A stretch of 64,000 bases of DNA from Panorpa germanica (Eukaryota > Arthropoda > Insecta > Mecoptera > Panorpidae), in the NCBI GenBank assembly GCA_963678705.1, contig OY783216.1:9858001-9922000 (forward strand), read 5' to 3'. Under the pieces are notes generated by a model. It saw only the letters and a program-made list of their open reading frames with translations. It was not told the DNA's origin and did no database searches. The translations under genes and the position numbers were made by a program. Numbering within the stretch: position 1 is the first letter of the stretch; the number at the start of each line of letters is the position of its first letter. Positions 48,287-59,427 of the stretch are shown here, one piece after another.

Positions 48287-48968
48287 TTAAATGACGTAAT
48301 CGTGTAGCAATCAAGTTCCAAATTGTCTTAAGACGGTCTTGCGTGTAGTGTGTGGCCGCCTTTTAGAAAATGGACTCTAGACTCTACTAGATTGCAACGT
48401 ATATTGCATCGTTTACTTGTTACTTGTATGATACAATGAAATCACAAAAATACATACATATGTTACTTTTATATTCAGTTCGAAATCAAGTTCATATTTT
48501 CATATGATAACTCAGTTTCATTTAAATATAAAATGTCATTCTACGAGATGAGATAATTCTATCTCTTTTCCACCTTCTCATCCCCTCATCTACCGTCCTA
48601 CTCGCACTCCATTCATTTAACATTTATATAGTTGTGAATCCACAACAGTTAACTGAAAAGCGAATAAATTATTCCATTAAAATTTCCTTTTGAAAATCTT
48701 TTCCATTTACCAGTTTTATTCATTGATTAATTTTCAAATAAATTTATTCATTATTATTATAAATGGTTCCTGTCTAACTGATAGACTACCAGCTATTTGG
48801 AGGTCCTTGTGTTGAACCCCTCATCTCTCACCTCTCACTCCTTCTTTTTATCTCGTTGTATTTGCTCTTTTACGCGTTTTATAAAATTAAGGAGGTTGTA
48901 TCGTCACAGTTGTCTTTACTAATATCTAAACTTAAACTAATCTTTAAGTCTTTATTTTGTATATATTA

Positions 48969-49200
48969 GGGGCAGATTTCTCAAGTTAACTGTAGCTCAT
49001 TATACATTTTGGTTAATGCTTTTGTTTCTCAGTTCTGATTTTGGATTGAGGTAAATATAACTGCAAGTTAGTCAAGGGTTACATTTTTCGTTAGTTAACT
49101 ATGGTCGGTCTATGACGAAACTGATATTGAAAAACCCATTTTTTAAATTAATGTCATAACTGTAGTTTAACTGACTATTGAAAAGTCTCTAGTGTGCTAA
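48969..49200. mobile_element. possible TIR element, about 230 bp
   Basis: GGGGCAGATTTCTCAAGTTA and ACTGTAG at the left are loosely mirrored by CTGTAGTTTAACTGACTATT and GAAAAGTCTCTAG at the right. TTA lies at both outer borders. The match is imperfect and no second copy was seen. Confidence 0.35.
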
Positions 49201-49320
49201 TTATGGGCATATCAATTAAAAAACTTTTCAGATTTAATAGTGTGATACTCAGTGCATCATTACACACATATCGCGAAATACGTTTTAAAAAATTATTTTT
49301 TTTTATATGGATATTGACAT

Positions 49321-49346
49321 AACTTTTTTCTGGTTTGAAGCCGGCA
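49321..49346. mobile_element. family A terminus, diverged solo end
   Basis: CTGGTTTGAAGCCGGCA followed by TAA resembles the family A right end (CTGGTGTGAAACCGGCA) with two changes. No left end was identified. Confidence 0.4.
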
Positions 49347-49721
49347 TAAGAGTACCTATGTACTGTCGAGCTACATCCTCCTTAAATAAAAACGTAGTGG
49401 GGATAGGTTGAACCATCAATATCTACTGTGTTATATTTTAATTAATGACTCTTTAAGAAGATTTTGTTTTAATAAAAGTACAAATTACTACTAAACGTAG
49501 AAAATTAATTAATCTCGCTTGAATCTGACAGGACGTAATTTTGTTATTACAAAAGAACGCCTACTTTGTCTTGTTTATAATCGATGCTCGATTATTTGAA
49601 CCAGTTGCAACGTTAGATGCATTTAATAATAACTTTGTGAGGTATTAGCCTCTCTATTACCTGGCAGGTATCACAAATATCAGTATGTAGTATGTATTAG
49701 TATATATCACATCCTTAGAGA

Positions 49722-49745
49722 ATATATATATATATATATATATAT
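49722..49745. repeat. (TA)n microsatellite
   Basis: Uninterrupted AT dinucleotide tract of about 24 bases, followed by TATGTATATGTGTG. Confidence 0.9.
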
Positions 49746-50392
49746 GTATATGTGTGCGAGAGAGTGCGACGTATGCGCATAGAGCCTAAAAAACATAATC
49801 GTCATGTTCAATATTTTATCATTTCTTAAAGAAGTGTCTTAACAACTGATTTCACCGTTCACAAATAAGGCTACTTCATAACTATATCTAAAACTAAATA
49901 AAGTTTCGTACTAAAGAAACAAATATACTAGATAGATGAAAACATTTTAAAATAGAATGTTTATACATACAGAAAATAGCAACTGAAGCTTAAAACATAA
50001 AACTGGCTATAGAAACAGAAAACCTAACGCTTGGCAATGTTAGTACCGTCTTAAAATGCCGGTTACAGAATATAAAACTGTTAACTAAGGGCGATAAACA
50101 CCAATAAGATAGAAAGAAGAACAAGATTGCTATGGATACAAACGTTATAAGTGATGTTCTGCAGATAATATACAGTAAAATATTTATAATTTTGTATGTA
50201 CAAGTATAATTCAAAGTCTGATGAGTGGTTTTTGAAATTATCTGTTACATTGATTAAAAATTTTCCATTTAGTACCACGTAATTTGCTAATTAACTTTAA
50301 TTTATTATAGTTTATTTCTGAACTGGTTGTGAATTTGTTATCCCCTCTTTTTTCACCAATCAATGAGATCTGAATAATTTGTTTTTTATACA

Positions 50393-50552
50393 AGGTTTAG
50401 CGTTGTAGCATGTATACGCTTGGTTAAAATTCGCTGATATACAGTTCGAGTATGACAGCGCTTTGTCGCTTGCAGTGTGCGAGGGTCCATTACATTTACA
50501 GTGTCCTGATAGGTAAAGTGTAGTTAAATACGCTTGCAGTGTGCGACAGGCC
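50393..50552 (-). repeat. family D repeat, GTCGCAC-terminus half
   Basis: It contains TTTAGCGTTGTAGCATGTAT, GGTTAAAATTCGCTGATATA, and the end GCTTGCAGTGTGCGACAGGCC followed by TTA (50553-50555). The first blocks match 6090-6150. The opposite terminus is missing. Confidence 0.6.
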
Positions 50553-50555
50553 TTA

Positions 50556-51970
50556 GAAGTGAAATATTTTTAGATTAAATCTTTCTGTATTTAAAGTTGT
50601 GTTTGGTTTAAAAATCATATTCTCTACAGATGTGTGACTTGCCTTATAGTGGTATTTTAAAGACCATCATTTCTTTCTTTAACATTAAAAGTAGTTCGAT
50701 AAAATTGTCATGAAATGTAAGGCATACTTATCGTTGCGAATGTGAGTTGCCAGAGCAGAATCATCTGGAATCCCGTGAGGAACAAAACAATTACATGTCG
50801 TGTCGATTTGAGTAGGACGTGATCCTTTACGGAGTCTGAGTTTGAGCCTGTAACGTTGTTCTTCGTTTTATACATCTTTAAAGTACCTGTCGTTTCATGT
50901 TCGCAGTATATAGCTTAAGGATGAGACTGCGTCATTAAAACAAAGATTTATATGACAAGCATTGACAATTAATTAAAATCTACGGATTTTATTTTATCCA
51001 CTGTAAATAAGAACACAAGATTTCCACTGCAGAATTACGTTTATATTTAACAAAGTAAAAAACCTTTTAGCTATTAATCAAATTGAAAAAAAAATGTGTT
51101 AATGGTTTTTTTTTATGTTATTAAAATTTTTAGTATCACCTGACCAATACCTCAGCCATATTTATATCATAGGTGTATATTTCAATACTATATTTTATTC
51201 TAAATTCATAAATCTAAGTTTATATTCAATTTTTTTAAATATAAACGCATGCGAACGCTTTCCTTTACCTGTCATTACAATACATGATAATTTCGTATTA
51301 ATATTGTAGTAAAATACATAATGAAAATATGCAGATAAGGTCCGTTTTAGAAGGTTAAATGGGCTGGCGCCATAAAATATGTCGTTTTTAAATCTTGTAC
51401 CTTTCTTATCCGTACTAAATGTTCCCCGGACAATAAGTTTATAGTTGATTGCATGTAATACACTAAGTAACTCACCTAGTTCTATCTACTAAGAACTATG
51501 CTGTGTCAATTCTTTTTTAAAACAACTGTACACACCTATTTGTATTAGCACACTGTTGGCACTCGTTTGGTTTGGTTTAAAATTGTTCATTTCTCCAACA
51601 TTTTGTGAACTACATTTGTCAAAGTAATACATATAATAGTGTTACAGAAATACCAGCCTGTACTAAAGATTATAGTTAATAATATTTGTTAACGGATACA
51701 CTTTGCGTTATTCGAAATTATTATTCTGAAATAGCAAAGAAGTTGAACACAAAATTTGGTTATATTGCTTAACCTACAAGATATTCTTCCGCTTTAATCT
51801 TTTATAGTTCTGAGTTAAAGTATCATTCTCATCTACAGTTTTAATCTAAGTTTTTATTATATGTTTAACATACATACACATACATAAATATATAAAACCT
51901 TTTAGGAATTGCAAATTTTTAATCAAACTTATGTGTTTCTGAAATCAAAGACTTTTATTTTAGTAATTTA
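50556..51970. other. AT-rich stretch, no recognised gene
   Basis: No coding or repeat signal except ordinary A/T tracts. A 64-codon frame at 51115-51309 has no motif. Confidence 0.55.
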
Positions 51971-51974
51971 CATA

Positions 51975-52036
51975 CACATTATAATAATTACACTGTTTAA
52001 CTTAAATCATATACTATCTTATCTGAAATCAAAGAA
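51975..52036 (-). repeat. inverted repeat partner of 45933-45993
   Basis: Reverse complement of the block near 45.9 kb, from CACATTATAATAATTACACT through GAAATCAAAGAA. Confidence 0.7.
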
Positions 52037-52299
52037 ACGGCTTTTAAAGTTTATTATTTAAATTGTCAATTTCTTTTTATCTAATTTTCTAATAACTTAA
52101 CATTATGTACAGTGAGTTCTATCGACACACTACACTGAAAGTAGCTATAACTAATATATACCGTTAGCTCATCTAATCAGAAAGCAGTTGTAACATCTCT
52201 GGTCAGTGTTACCAACTAAAAAAATATAATTTCTTTACACATATTTTGAAGTTGACATATTTCTAAAACTAAAATTATCAATTAAAAAATATATACACA

Positions 52300-52435
52300 A
52301 GTACGGAGGCGACAAATGCTTATAACAAGTTGTGCCTTCACACAAGTTGTGCATACAATTCCCTATCGTATCGCAGATTTATAACCTCTTTTAAGCAAGA
52401 GTTAGCGCCGAATTCTCGTAATTTGAACTATATAA
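52300..52435. mobile_element. family E short element
   Basis: GGAGGCGACAAATGCTTATA at the left corresponds to GGGCGGCGATTTATGCTTAA at 19770. The right end AACCTCTTTTAAGCAAGAGT, followed by GAATTCTCG and TAATTTGAACTATATA, matches the family terminus in complement. It is a deleted derivative of the longer copy at 19752-20178. Confidence 0.55.
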
Positions 52436-52682
52436 AGAATTACGTATATTTTCATATGCTATACTATCTTTGTAACTTTTAACGAGTATTTGGAGTATAG
52501 TTTTCTAACCAAAAATACCAATATTTTTCATAAAATCGATAATAGAATGTTGCCGTCATACGATTCTCCTTAATCCTGTTCAATTATCATATATAAAAAT
52601 AAGTGAAAAATGTTATGTATACTATATATTCAACATACATTCTGAGTGGGGGTAATTTTGAGCTATCGTCTCGAGCCGATCA

Positions 52683-52918
52683 TTATTTGCAGCTTTGTAT
52701 TAAACATTCAGTAGGTGGAACAACTTTTCTTTTCTTTGAACAAAGCACTTCACAACTCTCTATTTCATTTGCGTGGAGTTGGTGCTTTAGCAACGAGCTA
52801 TATAAGTCGGTTTCTCCAGTACAAGTTGTCTTCGGTTGCTGGAACATTACTGTTCTTCGACTCGACAAGGTGGACACACGGTGAACATTACAGACGTCCA
52901 CTGCAGATAAATAAGAAC
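52683..52918 (-). other. candidate terminal exon (minus strand)
   Basis: The minus strand has a strong pyrimidine-rich acceptor, GTTGTCTTTTCCAG, ending at 52919. The frame then opens after two bases and reads SYLSAVDVCNVHRVSTLSSR, continuing through LYSSLLKHQLHANEIE and a basic SKKRKVVPP patch to TAA at 52683, 77 codons. Composition is richer in GC than the flanks. However, the plus strand also has a 93-codon frame here, and no AATAAA was found downstream, so strand and reality remain uncertain. The protein was not recognised. Confidence 0.27.
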
Positions 52919-53130
52919 CTGGAAAAGACAACTACATAATGTTTAACTGTGTTATAGATAGCAGAATGAGATTTGTTTTAACTTTATATATATGTCGTAT
53001 ATAGTACATATGTTGAATATGTTTATATTTTCTTATGTACATTAATATTGTTAACATTATCTAAAAAGAAGATTTTATTGTTGCCTTCACTTTGAAATTG
53101 TAGCCGCCAGGGTTTCAAAGAATTCACAAT

Positions 53131-53170
53131 TAAGTATCATTTCCACTCACTGTTTAAATTTGTTTTTCAT
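53131..53170 (+). repeat. family I terminus, solo
   Basis: AATTAAGTATCATTTCCACT and CACTG are nearly identical to 18186-18210. The copy is cut off directly at the left border of the TTAA-flanked element. Confidence 0.5.
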
Positions 53171-53174
53171 TTAA

Positions 53175-53939
53175 GGGGGGGGTCTGGGTTTTCACTTTCG
53201 AAAAATCGATTTTTTGTTTTTTGTTTTATCTTATTGTTTAACATTTCAAGAATATGTCCTTAAAATTTTAAGCCGATCTAAGCAATATTCTTGAAGTTAT
53301 TGTCTTATTAATCCGGTATATTATATTGTATTATATGTTAATCAGGTATACAGTTTATTCATTGCTATAGTCCTGACGCGTTTTTCTCAAAACTACTTTT
53401 TCAAAGTCCGTGTTCACTGCCATTTGAAAACTACTCGACCGATTCATTTCAAACTTTGTACACATTTTCTTCACTCCATATACCACCTATAAATAAATAC
53501 CACCCCCTACGTTTAGTAAATTTTTTTTTTTAACATTAAGGGTGTTTCCCACCCACAAAATGGCGGAAATTTTAGTCGAAAATAACGGTTCACACTTTAG
53601 ATGGCCGCCAAAAATTTTTAAATTAAAAAAAAAATAATCAGAGAACGTTGGGGGGAAGATTTGTTTATAATTTAACTAAATTTTTATAGTTTTTTATTTT
53701 CTGATAATTTCCGGCCGAGTTACAGTGAACACCGCAAATTGTTTTTTTTTCAAGACGTCCTGGGGGAAGCTCTGTCACGGGCTAATGATTTAATATTTTT
53801 GCATGAAAAATTTACAGAACATAGTCAAAACTATGCTCAACAATGTATAGAAGGTTTGAATAAAATTGCTCAATCGATATTTGAGATAAAAAATCACAAA
53901 AAAAGTGTTTTTTTTTACGCTGAAACCCAGACCCCCCCC
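53175..53939. mobile_element. TTAA-flanked TIR element, 765 bp
   Basis: The ends are GGGGGGGGTCTGGGTTT and AAACCCAGACCCCCCCC, a perfect inverted match at the tips, and TTAA lies immediately outside on both sides (53171-53174 and 53940-53943). TTAA duplication is the hallmark of piggyBac, although the tips do not look like classic piggyBac ends. A TA duplication with TAAGGGG tips (Tc1/mariner-type) fits equally well. The interior has repeated ACTACT/GACCGATTCATTTC-like stretches and no transposase. It is a non-autonomous copy. Confidence 0.7.
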
Positions 53940-53943
53940 TTAA

Positions 53944-54392
53944 TATATATATATTTTTTATATTTATTTTTAGTGCATCAACTTTAAATAGTTATTAGCA
54001 CTTTGCTGTGTATTAGCAACGTTGTGTCAAAATTTCAAGTCAATTGACCAGCTACTTATAGTTATATTTGAGTATTAGAAAATGTTTGCAAAATACTATA
54101 AAAACTTCTTTCACATGTAACATAGCAACACTTTAAGCGAACACAATTCCTTGATTTCAAACATTCTTCCAAGAACATATTGCAATTTTGTTTTTTTTTG
54201 ATTATTTTCCTGATAATTCAATCAAACTTCACATTCAACAATAGATGACTATATTCCACGTATGGGTATATTTCTCCAAGTGTTAAATTGCTAGTCTCAA
54301 CAATTCAATTTCAAATATTTCGTGGAAGGGTATATTCGTTCTCCTACCCGTACTTCAGCTTCAATACAACTGCTGATATCTTCATCTTCCAG
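53944..54392. other. AT-rich stretch before the candidate exon
   Basis: No recognised features. The last 60 bases become pyrimidine-rich and end in a splice acceptor at 54392. Confidence 0.5.
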
Positions 54393-54527
54393 ACGTCTGG
54401 AGTGCGTCGAGTCGCGTCGCGTCTGGCGTCAGAACTCAGTCCTATGTCTACGTCTGAAGCCAAGGCTGATTTTGATACAGTGATACGCTATACTGTACGC
54501 CACTTGTTTATAAACAAGATGGGTTAG
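54393..54527 (+). CDS. candidate 3'-terminal coding exon of an unrecognised gene
   Basis: A good acceptor (ATATCTTCATCTTCCAG) ends at 54392. The frame is open from the first base and reads TSGVRRVASRLASELSPMST, then SEAKADFDTVIRY and RHLFINKMG to TAG at 54525-54527, 44 residues. The first half uses many G/C-ending codons in AT-rich surroundings. AATAAA lies at 54594-54599, a normal distance after a stop. The peptide has a basic, helical-looking start and was not recognised. The phase 0 entry would fit the possible first exon at 44244-44288. A chance coincidence of acceptor, frame and AATAAA cannot be excluded. Confidence 0.38.
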   Translation, partial: TSGVRRVASRLASELSPMSTSEAKADFDTVIRYTVRHLFINKMG

Positions 54528-54593
54528 TGCTTCTCAAAGGTACTTTAGGGATTTAGAAAAAATTGCAGACGTAATTAACCAACGTTGCTTTAT

Positions 54594-54599
54594 AATAAA
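54594..54599 (+). promoter_or_regulatory. candidate poly(A) signal AATAAA
   Basis: Lies 66 nt after the stop codon of the candidate exon at 54393-54527. The motif is common in AT-rich DNA. Confidence 0.3.
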
Positions 54600-57420
54600 A
54601 ATATTTCAATTATCTAAAACACTAGAAACAAATTAGTGCGTGCTCGTGGTGTTATCAGTTTTTATTCGTCAGCTCGTTCTATCATTGATGCGCTTAAATG
54701 GAACTTTCTTATAATACAATTAAGTACAAGCAGATCTTCTTTGCTAACCCTTTTCCTCGACTGTTAAAGGTTAAAATACGTTTTTCTATCTTTTCCTTAC
54801 ATCTTTTACCAATACTGAAGTAAGTGCAACAAAGTCTTCGTCTGTTGCTCCTTTCCTCATCTGCTAAAGGGGTGCGTGTACTAAACTCAGATTATAGAAT
54901 GAAATGTAGGAGAGAAGGGAAAACTGAGGAAAAGTCATCGTTTCTATCTCTCTTTAGCACACCCTGCTATTCTATTTTTCAAGTCCTCTGCTACTTTTTT
55001 TATTAAATAAAATGCGTTGGCTGCTTTCCGTGTTGTACTGTGTACGCTTACCATAAAACACCACCTGAGGTCAGAAATAAGTAACGAATAGGGGTCTAAT
55101 AGACGCTATTTATCAAATAAATGTAGGCCCGATAATAATCTATTACTTATAGTATAAACCATATATCAATATTTCTCTTTTCGTACATTATCACGTTTTG
55201 TAAGCTATCCACGAATAATGGTTTCAAAATATAGAGGCCATTAAGATGTCACGTAACATATGACCTATACATTTTTAATACGGACCGTTCGCTAAACCAG
55301 CGTCCTTCGCATTTCATCTTCCTTTCCTGGTTTGTCATAACTCTCTGCTACCCCACAGGAGGGCGCCTAGTGTACAGTTTTGTTCTTGAACACGATTTCG
55401 ATACTCTTGTCCAGCTACACACGAATTTAAAACAATATCACAGTATGGTTCCCCACATGGATCCCCACGTGGGCGGAGCGTGGATTGGATATCGGGTATG
55501 GCTAAGCACTTAAAATAAAACAAATTGTATACAGAAAGGCACTATGGTCCCATGGACCGTGGTAATTTAAACTATAATCGAAAGTACACTGTTAATATTA
55601 AGAAATCAAAAGTGACACCATGTTGAGAGAAACATTTCCCATTTGGATGGCAGCTACAGCTTGCAGTTGGCATAAGTCATGGTAGTGCCAAATCCAGAAG
55701 TCGCTTTAGCAAAGTTGAAATTTAAGAATAAATAGTGTAATATATAGTGAAAGTCACTCATGATAAAGTGTACCAATGTGACTACACCCTACGAAAAGCA
55801 AGTGTGAGAGAACCCCATGAGCATAATTCTCTATTTTATTCTACAATATAAATAAGTTCTTTATACATATAGGACTATAACACTAAACTCATAGTTAAAG
55901 AAGATAAGAAACTTTTCATACAAGATTAATTGTCTGCAAAGTTTTTAAAGTCTGCGCTGTTTAAATACCAATTGAATAATAAAAAGAGTAACGTATATTT
56001 AACAACATTAAAGATAAACAATTGCGTACGGTTAAATACACATGCCATTTGATAATTAATTGATCTATGGTTCGGAGAGTGAATACTATAGATTGTAGAT
56101 AAAATAAATATTGTAATAATTTCATTACCTAACATTTATATTTCTTGATATTTTATTTCTCTCTTTTAAACAAGTATATATGATTAAGCAGCTTAAAATA
56201 TTAAGTGTAATAATTTAAGTACAAAGAAAAACCTTATTTCTATAATGTACTTTAGAGCTCGTAAAATGTATTATGCAAAACATCCCAGCACCAGCACCAG
56301 CACCAACCTCCACAACGAATACACATTACATTGCGAAGAGCTCATGAATAATGTGATTTAGGATAGAATGTTAAAATGAAAAGTAATATAAAAATAAGAC
56401 TTTAAATCCGAGTTAGCATCCAGTATCCAGTATCCACTGTACTCTGGGTACATGAAACTGTAATAACAGAAATTTATTTTGTCATTTAGGAATATATAAT
56501 GTTTAATTTCCGTTGTTGATCTTCTTGTATGAAACTCCGTTTAGATTAGAACTGAAACTGTTTTTAAAGTATTGGTATTACGATACATTAGATTCAATTC
56601 TATCTAATATTGATTTGGCACAGATTCTATTATCTCTAGTATCAATTTGGTAGATGTTCTGTATTGCAAACAGATTTTGCGTGGCATTGAAAACATTGTG
56701 GCGTATGTAGAAAAAATAATATTAACTTCGATCTACAATTAAAGTTAAATTAAAGACATACTCATCTTGAATTCAAGGTCGACGACTCTAATTACAGGCT
56801 TCTATTACGGATAAGATATTGTAAAGTTCTGAAATTTGCTTGTTAATATATAATTTTCTATTACGTGAATGAAATAGGATGTGCTTCCATATAATACTTA
56901 ACTAGTTCTGACAAAACAGCGGAAGTTTGCCAAATTCAACTATTATTAAAGACATGCTACATTACGCTTGCAGTTTTTGCTTGTCTTACATTCAATTGAT
57001 ATAATAATAAACGTATATTTATGTATTTGCAATTTTTTTTTATATGTTGTTATTTTTGTTCATAATTAATAAAGATTAAAATCAATACTTAAATTATAGC
57101 GTATCTAAACACCCACATACGACAATATAACCTCGAGATTATGGTTTGAGGTTGTCTTATATTGCTGTTAATAAATTACGCGTCATTCTAATACTACCAG
57201 CTTTATCACTGTTAGCATTATTCTTTCTGGGACGGAAACAAAACCAATTATATGAAGAAAATTGGATAATGAGACGTAAAGATATTGCCATTTAATTAAA
57301 TCATTTTAAATATTTGTTGAAACAATTGCATTACGAAATACCTGAATGATATTGTCAGTGACTGATCAAGGTGCCTTTGAACAAAATTCAATTGCCTTAG
57401 AGCAAAGAGAATGCTGGACC
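54600..57420. other. mostly AT-rich stretch, one GC-richer patch
   Basis: Nothing recognised except the GC-richer patch at 55335-55519, described separately, and a CAGCAC/CACCAG triplet-like tract near 56286-56308. An ORF-sized frame at 55926-56135 shows no motif. Confidence 0.5.
55335..55519 (-). other. possible minus-strand exon with Cys-rich peptide
   Basis: After a TTGTTTTATTTTAAGTGCTTAG acceptor-like tract (given here as a class: pyrimidine-rich, ending TTAG) the minus strand is open for about 58 codons. It includes GDPCGEPYCDIVLNSCVAGQ and QEQNCTLGALLW and ends at TGA. Four cysteines in about 30 residues and the GC-rich base composition are suggestive of coding. The patch also contains the GGCGCCCTCC string common in dispersed repeats. 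Not recognised; strand and function unproven. Confidence 0.22.
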
Positions 57421-57421
57421 T

Positions 57422-57560
57422 GAAAGTGTGTCCAAAATGTGTGCGAGAGATAAATATAACTAAAAACGTGAGTTCTGTCCACTCCAAATATCAACTGTGT
57501 TAGTCGTTATCCGTATAGCGACATTTATGGCGTTCATGAGTATATGTTTTCACTGAACGA
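57422..57560 (+). repeat. family J repeat, single end plus interior
   Basis: GAAAGTGTGTCCAAAATGTG and CGAGAGA match the family J terminus. The following ATATAACTAAAAACGT, CCAAATATCAACTGTGTTAG and CATGAGTATATGTTTTCACT match the interior and right side of 39530-39990 in complement. Confidence 0.6.
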
Positions 57561-58280
57561 TCACTGTTTTACCTGAAAACAGATTCAATCCAAGAATGGT
57601 CTCTTTTATGATTTTATTTAATCAAAATAAACAATATATAGTTAGGGCAAGTTTCCTGCTACACGGTGGAATGAATGTTTAATCTGAATGATTTATTTAT
57701 TTTATTAATTTGGTGATATTATTGACAATGACACTGTTTAACAAAAACTATAATAATAAAACCTTCCTTTGTTGGAGGATTCGTGCAGCAGTGCATGACA
57801 TGTGGATCAAGTTCTTCCAACATGAATGTTGGAATGTGGAGCATCGGCCACACAATGTGTCTAACCATCAAGTGTCCAACGTTGGAAGATGTTCGTAGCA
57901 TCATTTGGAACCAGCTTTAGTGGAATAATATTAGATAACAGCGAGATTTATAAATACTTCTTTTATTACAGGAAATAAATATTTCTTGTTCACATTTTAT
58001 CTTTAGCAAAATATCTTTATCCATCAATAAGCGGATATTATTTAATATATTTAGAATTTGCATTTGAATAGCATCACAAACCAGAATTGATTAGTTTTTC
58101 ACATAACATAATCTAAAAATAGCGAATGTCTTGAGTGCGGCTGTGTCTGTGTGTGTGTATAGATTCTTTCGTTCATATATTTTTTATAAACATTTCATTT
58201 CAAGTAATACGAGCACCATCTTTAGAAGTAGGGCAAGTCTCACAGCTCTCGAGTCATAAACTAGGTAATCCATATAATAG
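57561..58280. other. AT-rich stretch, no recognised gene
   Basis: Near-perfect overlap of plus and minus frames at 57710-57904 comes from GC-richer unique sequence (GTTGGA/TCCAAC inverted words). No motif or splice support was found. Confidence 0.45.
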
Positions 58281-58442
58281 AAATGCTCACGTATTCACGA
58301 ATGGCGAATCGGCGGATCGCTGGCGTTGCAGCCATCAGGTGCACCACCACCGGGACTTGATGTAACCAGGAAACTCGGAATGCGCTTCAGAGACAGTGCC
58401 ATAAGACTCGTACATCTTGAAGAACGAATAAAAAGTGAATGA
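58281..58442 (+). other. GC-rich island open in several frames
   Basis: The plus strand is open for 53 codons ending LGMRFRDSAIRLVHLEERIK, then SE and TGA. Another plus frame and at least two minus frames are also open, one of the latter beginning MYESYGTVSEAHSEF after a TTCGTTCTTCAAG acceptor-like site. Because four frames are open, GC content alone may explain it. An exon on either strand or a repeat remnant are alternatives. Confidence 0.22.
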
Positions 58443-58683
58443 AAATCTCGTCATAATCAGTATCGATCGATTCAATTCAATACAATCCAATTGAAAAACG
58501 TTGATCCTGCTTTCTGTTACTTCCTATTGCAGTGATTCTTAAGGTTTTGTTAGTTAGAGAACACTTCTAGTCAAAATCATTCATTTTAAAGATATTTTAT
58601 GTTTGCAAAAAGTGTAATATAGGGCACCGGGTTTTTTGGGAACCTTTTCTACAGAATCACTATGTTTTATAAGAATTCGTTCT

Positions 58684-58792
58684 ACCCAGTAAACAATTTG
58701 GTCCTTTTTTGTGACTTTTCTATCACTATTTCACTTCAATTATAGTTCGCATCAACTTTATCTTCATTTGTATTCCGATACATGGAGTGGTT
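58684..58792 (+). repeat. family F element, left half
   Basis: ACCCAGTAAACAATTTGGT, TCTATCACTATTTCACTTCA and TTTATCTTCATTTGTATTCC match 19413-19525. The right end is missing and the copy abuts a family D repeat. Confidence 0.65.
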
Positions 58793-58794
58793 GA

Positions 58795-59054
58795 TTGGAA
58801 GCAAATATATCAGCGAATTTTAACCAAGCGAATACATTCTACAACGCTAAACCTATCCTAACTTTGTAATGAAATCAGCCGTCTCAGACTGGAAGGGAAG
58901 GCAATAGCCTCTTTAATACCAATGGTGTATCGATACAAATTAAAGTAAAAGTTTGCTCTCATGATAAATTATGTTAGTGCAAAACAACTCAAATACACCC
59001 TACAGTACGCACTGTCGTATCGGTACGTGGTATGTATGTATTGTGCGACAAGCC
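58795..59054 (+). mobile_element. family D non-autonomous element
   Basis: It contains TATCAGCGAATTTTAACCAA, TACAACGCTAAACCTATCC, TTTGCTCTCATGATAAATTA, CTACAGTACGCACTGTCGTA and the right terminus TATTGTGCGACAAGCC followed by TTA (59055-59057). It is the best copy of this terminus. The left terminus appears lost where it joins the family F fragment. Confidence 0.65.
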
Positions 59055-59381
59055 TTAGGATGAGAAATATTTGTGCAAAAGTTCGCATTGAGAATCACTG
59101 CCCGATGCAATGCAATGCAAGCTGATTACCTCAGTCCTGCCCCCAGTGGATCTCATCTGCAGCCCGGTATCAAATATGCATAGTTTGTTTAAAAATGCAA
59201 TGCTTTTCTTTTGTGAGTTTTACATTAGCCTCAGATATTTAATACCAAGGTTTTTTTTTGTATTTTGAAATTATTCTTTTGACTATTATTATTTAAATAA
59301 TATTCTCTCTATGAATGCTTAATTTAGATCCTTTTTAGCGCTTCTTGATTAAATGCTATTTTAGACTTATAACATTTTTAG

Positions 59382-59427
59382 ATAACAAAACGGTTTTCAA
59401 AATTGTCTTTCTGGTGTGAAACCGGCA
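59382..59427. mobile_element. family A MITE, 3' end only
   Basis: ATAACAAAACGGTTTTCAAA and TTGTCTTTCTGGTGTG, then AAACCGGCA and TTA, match the family A right end. The left part is absent. Confidence 0.7.
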
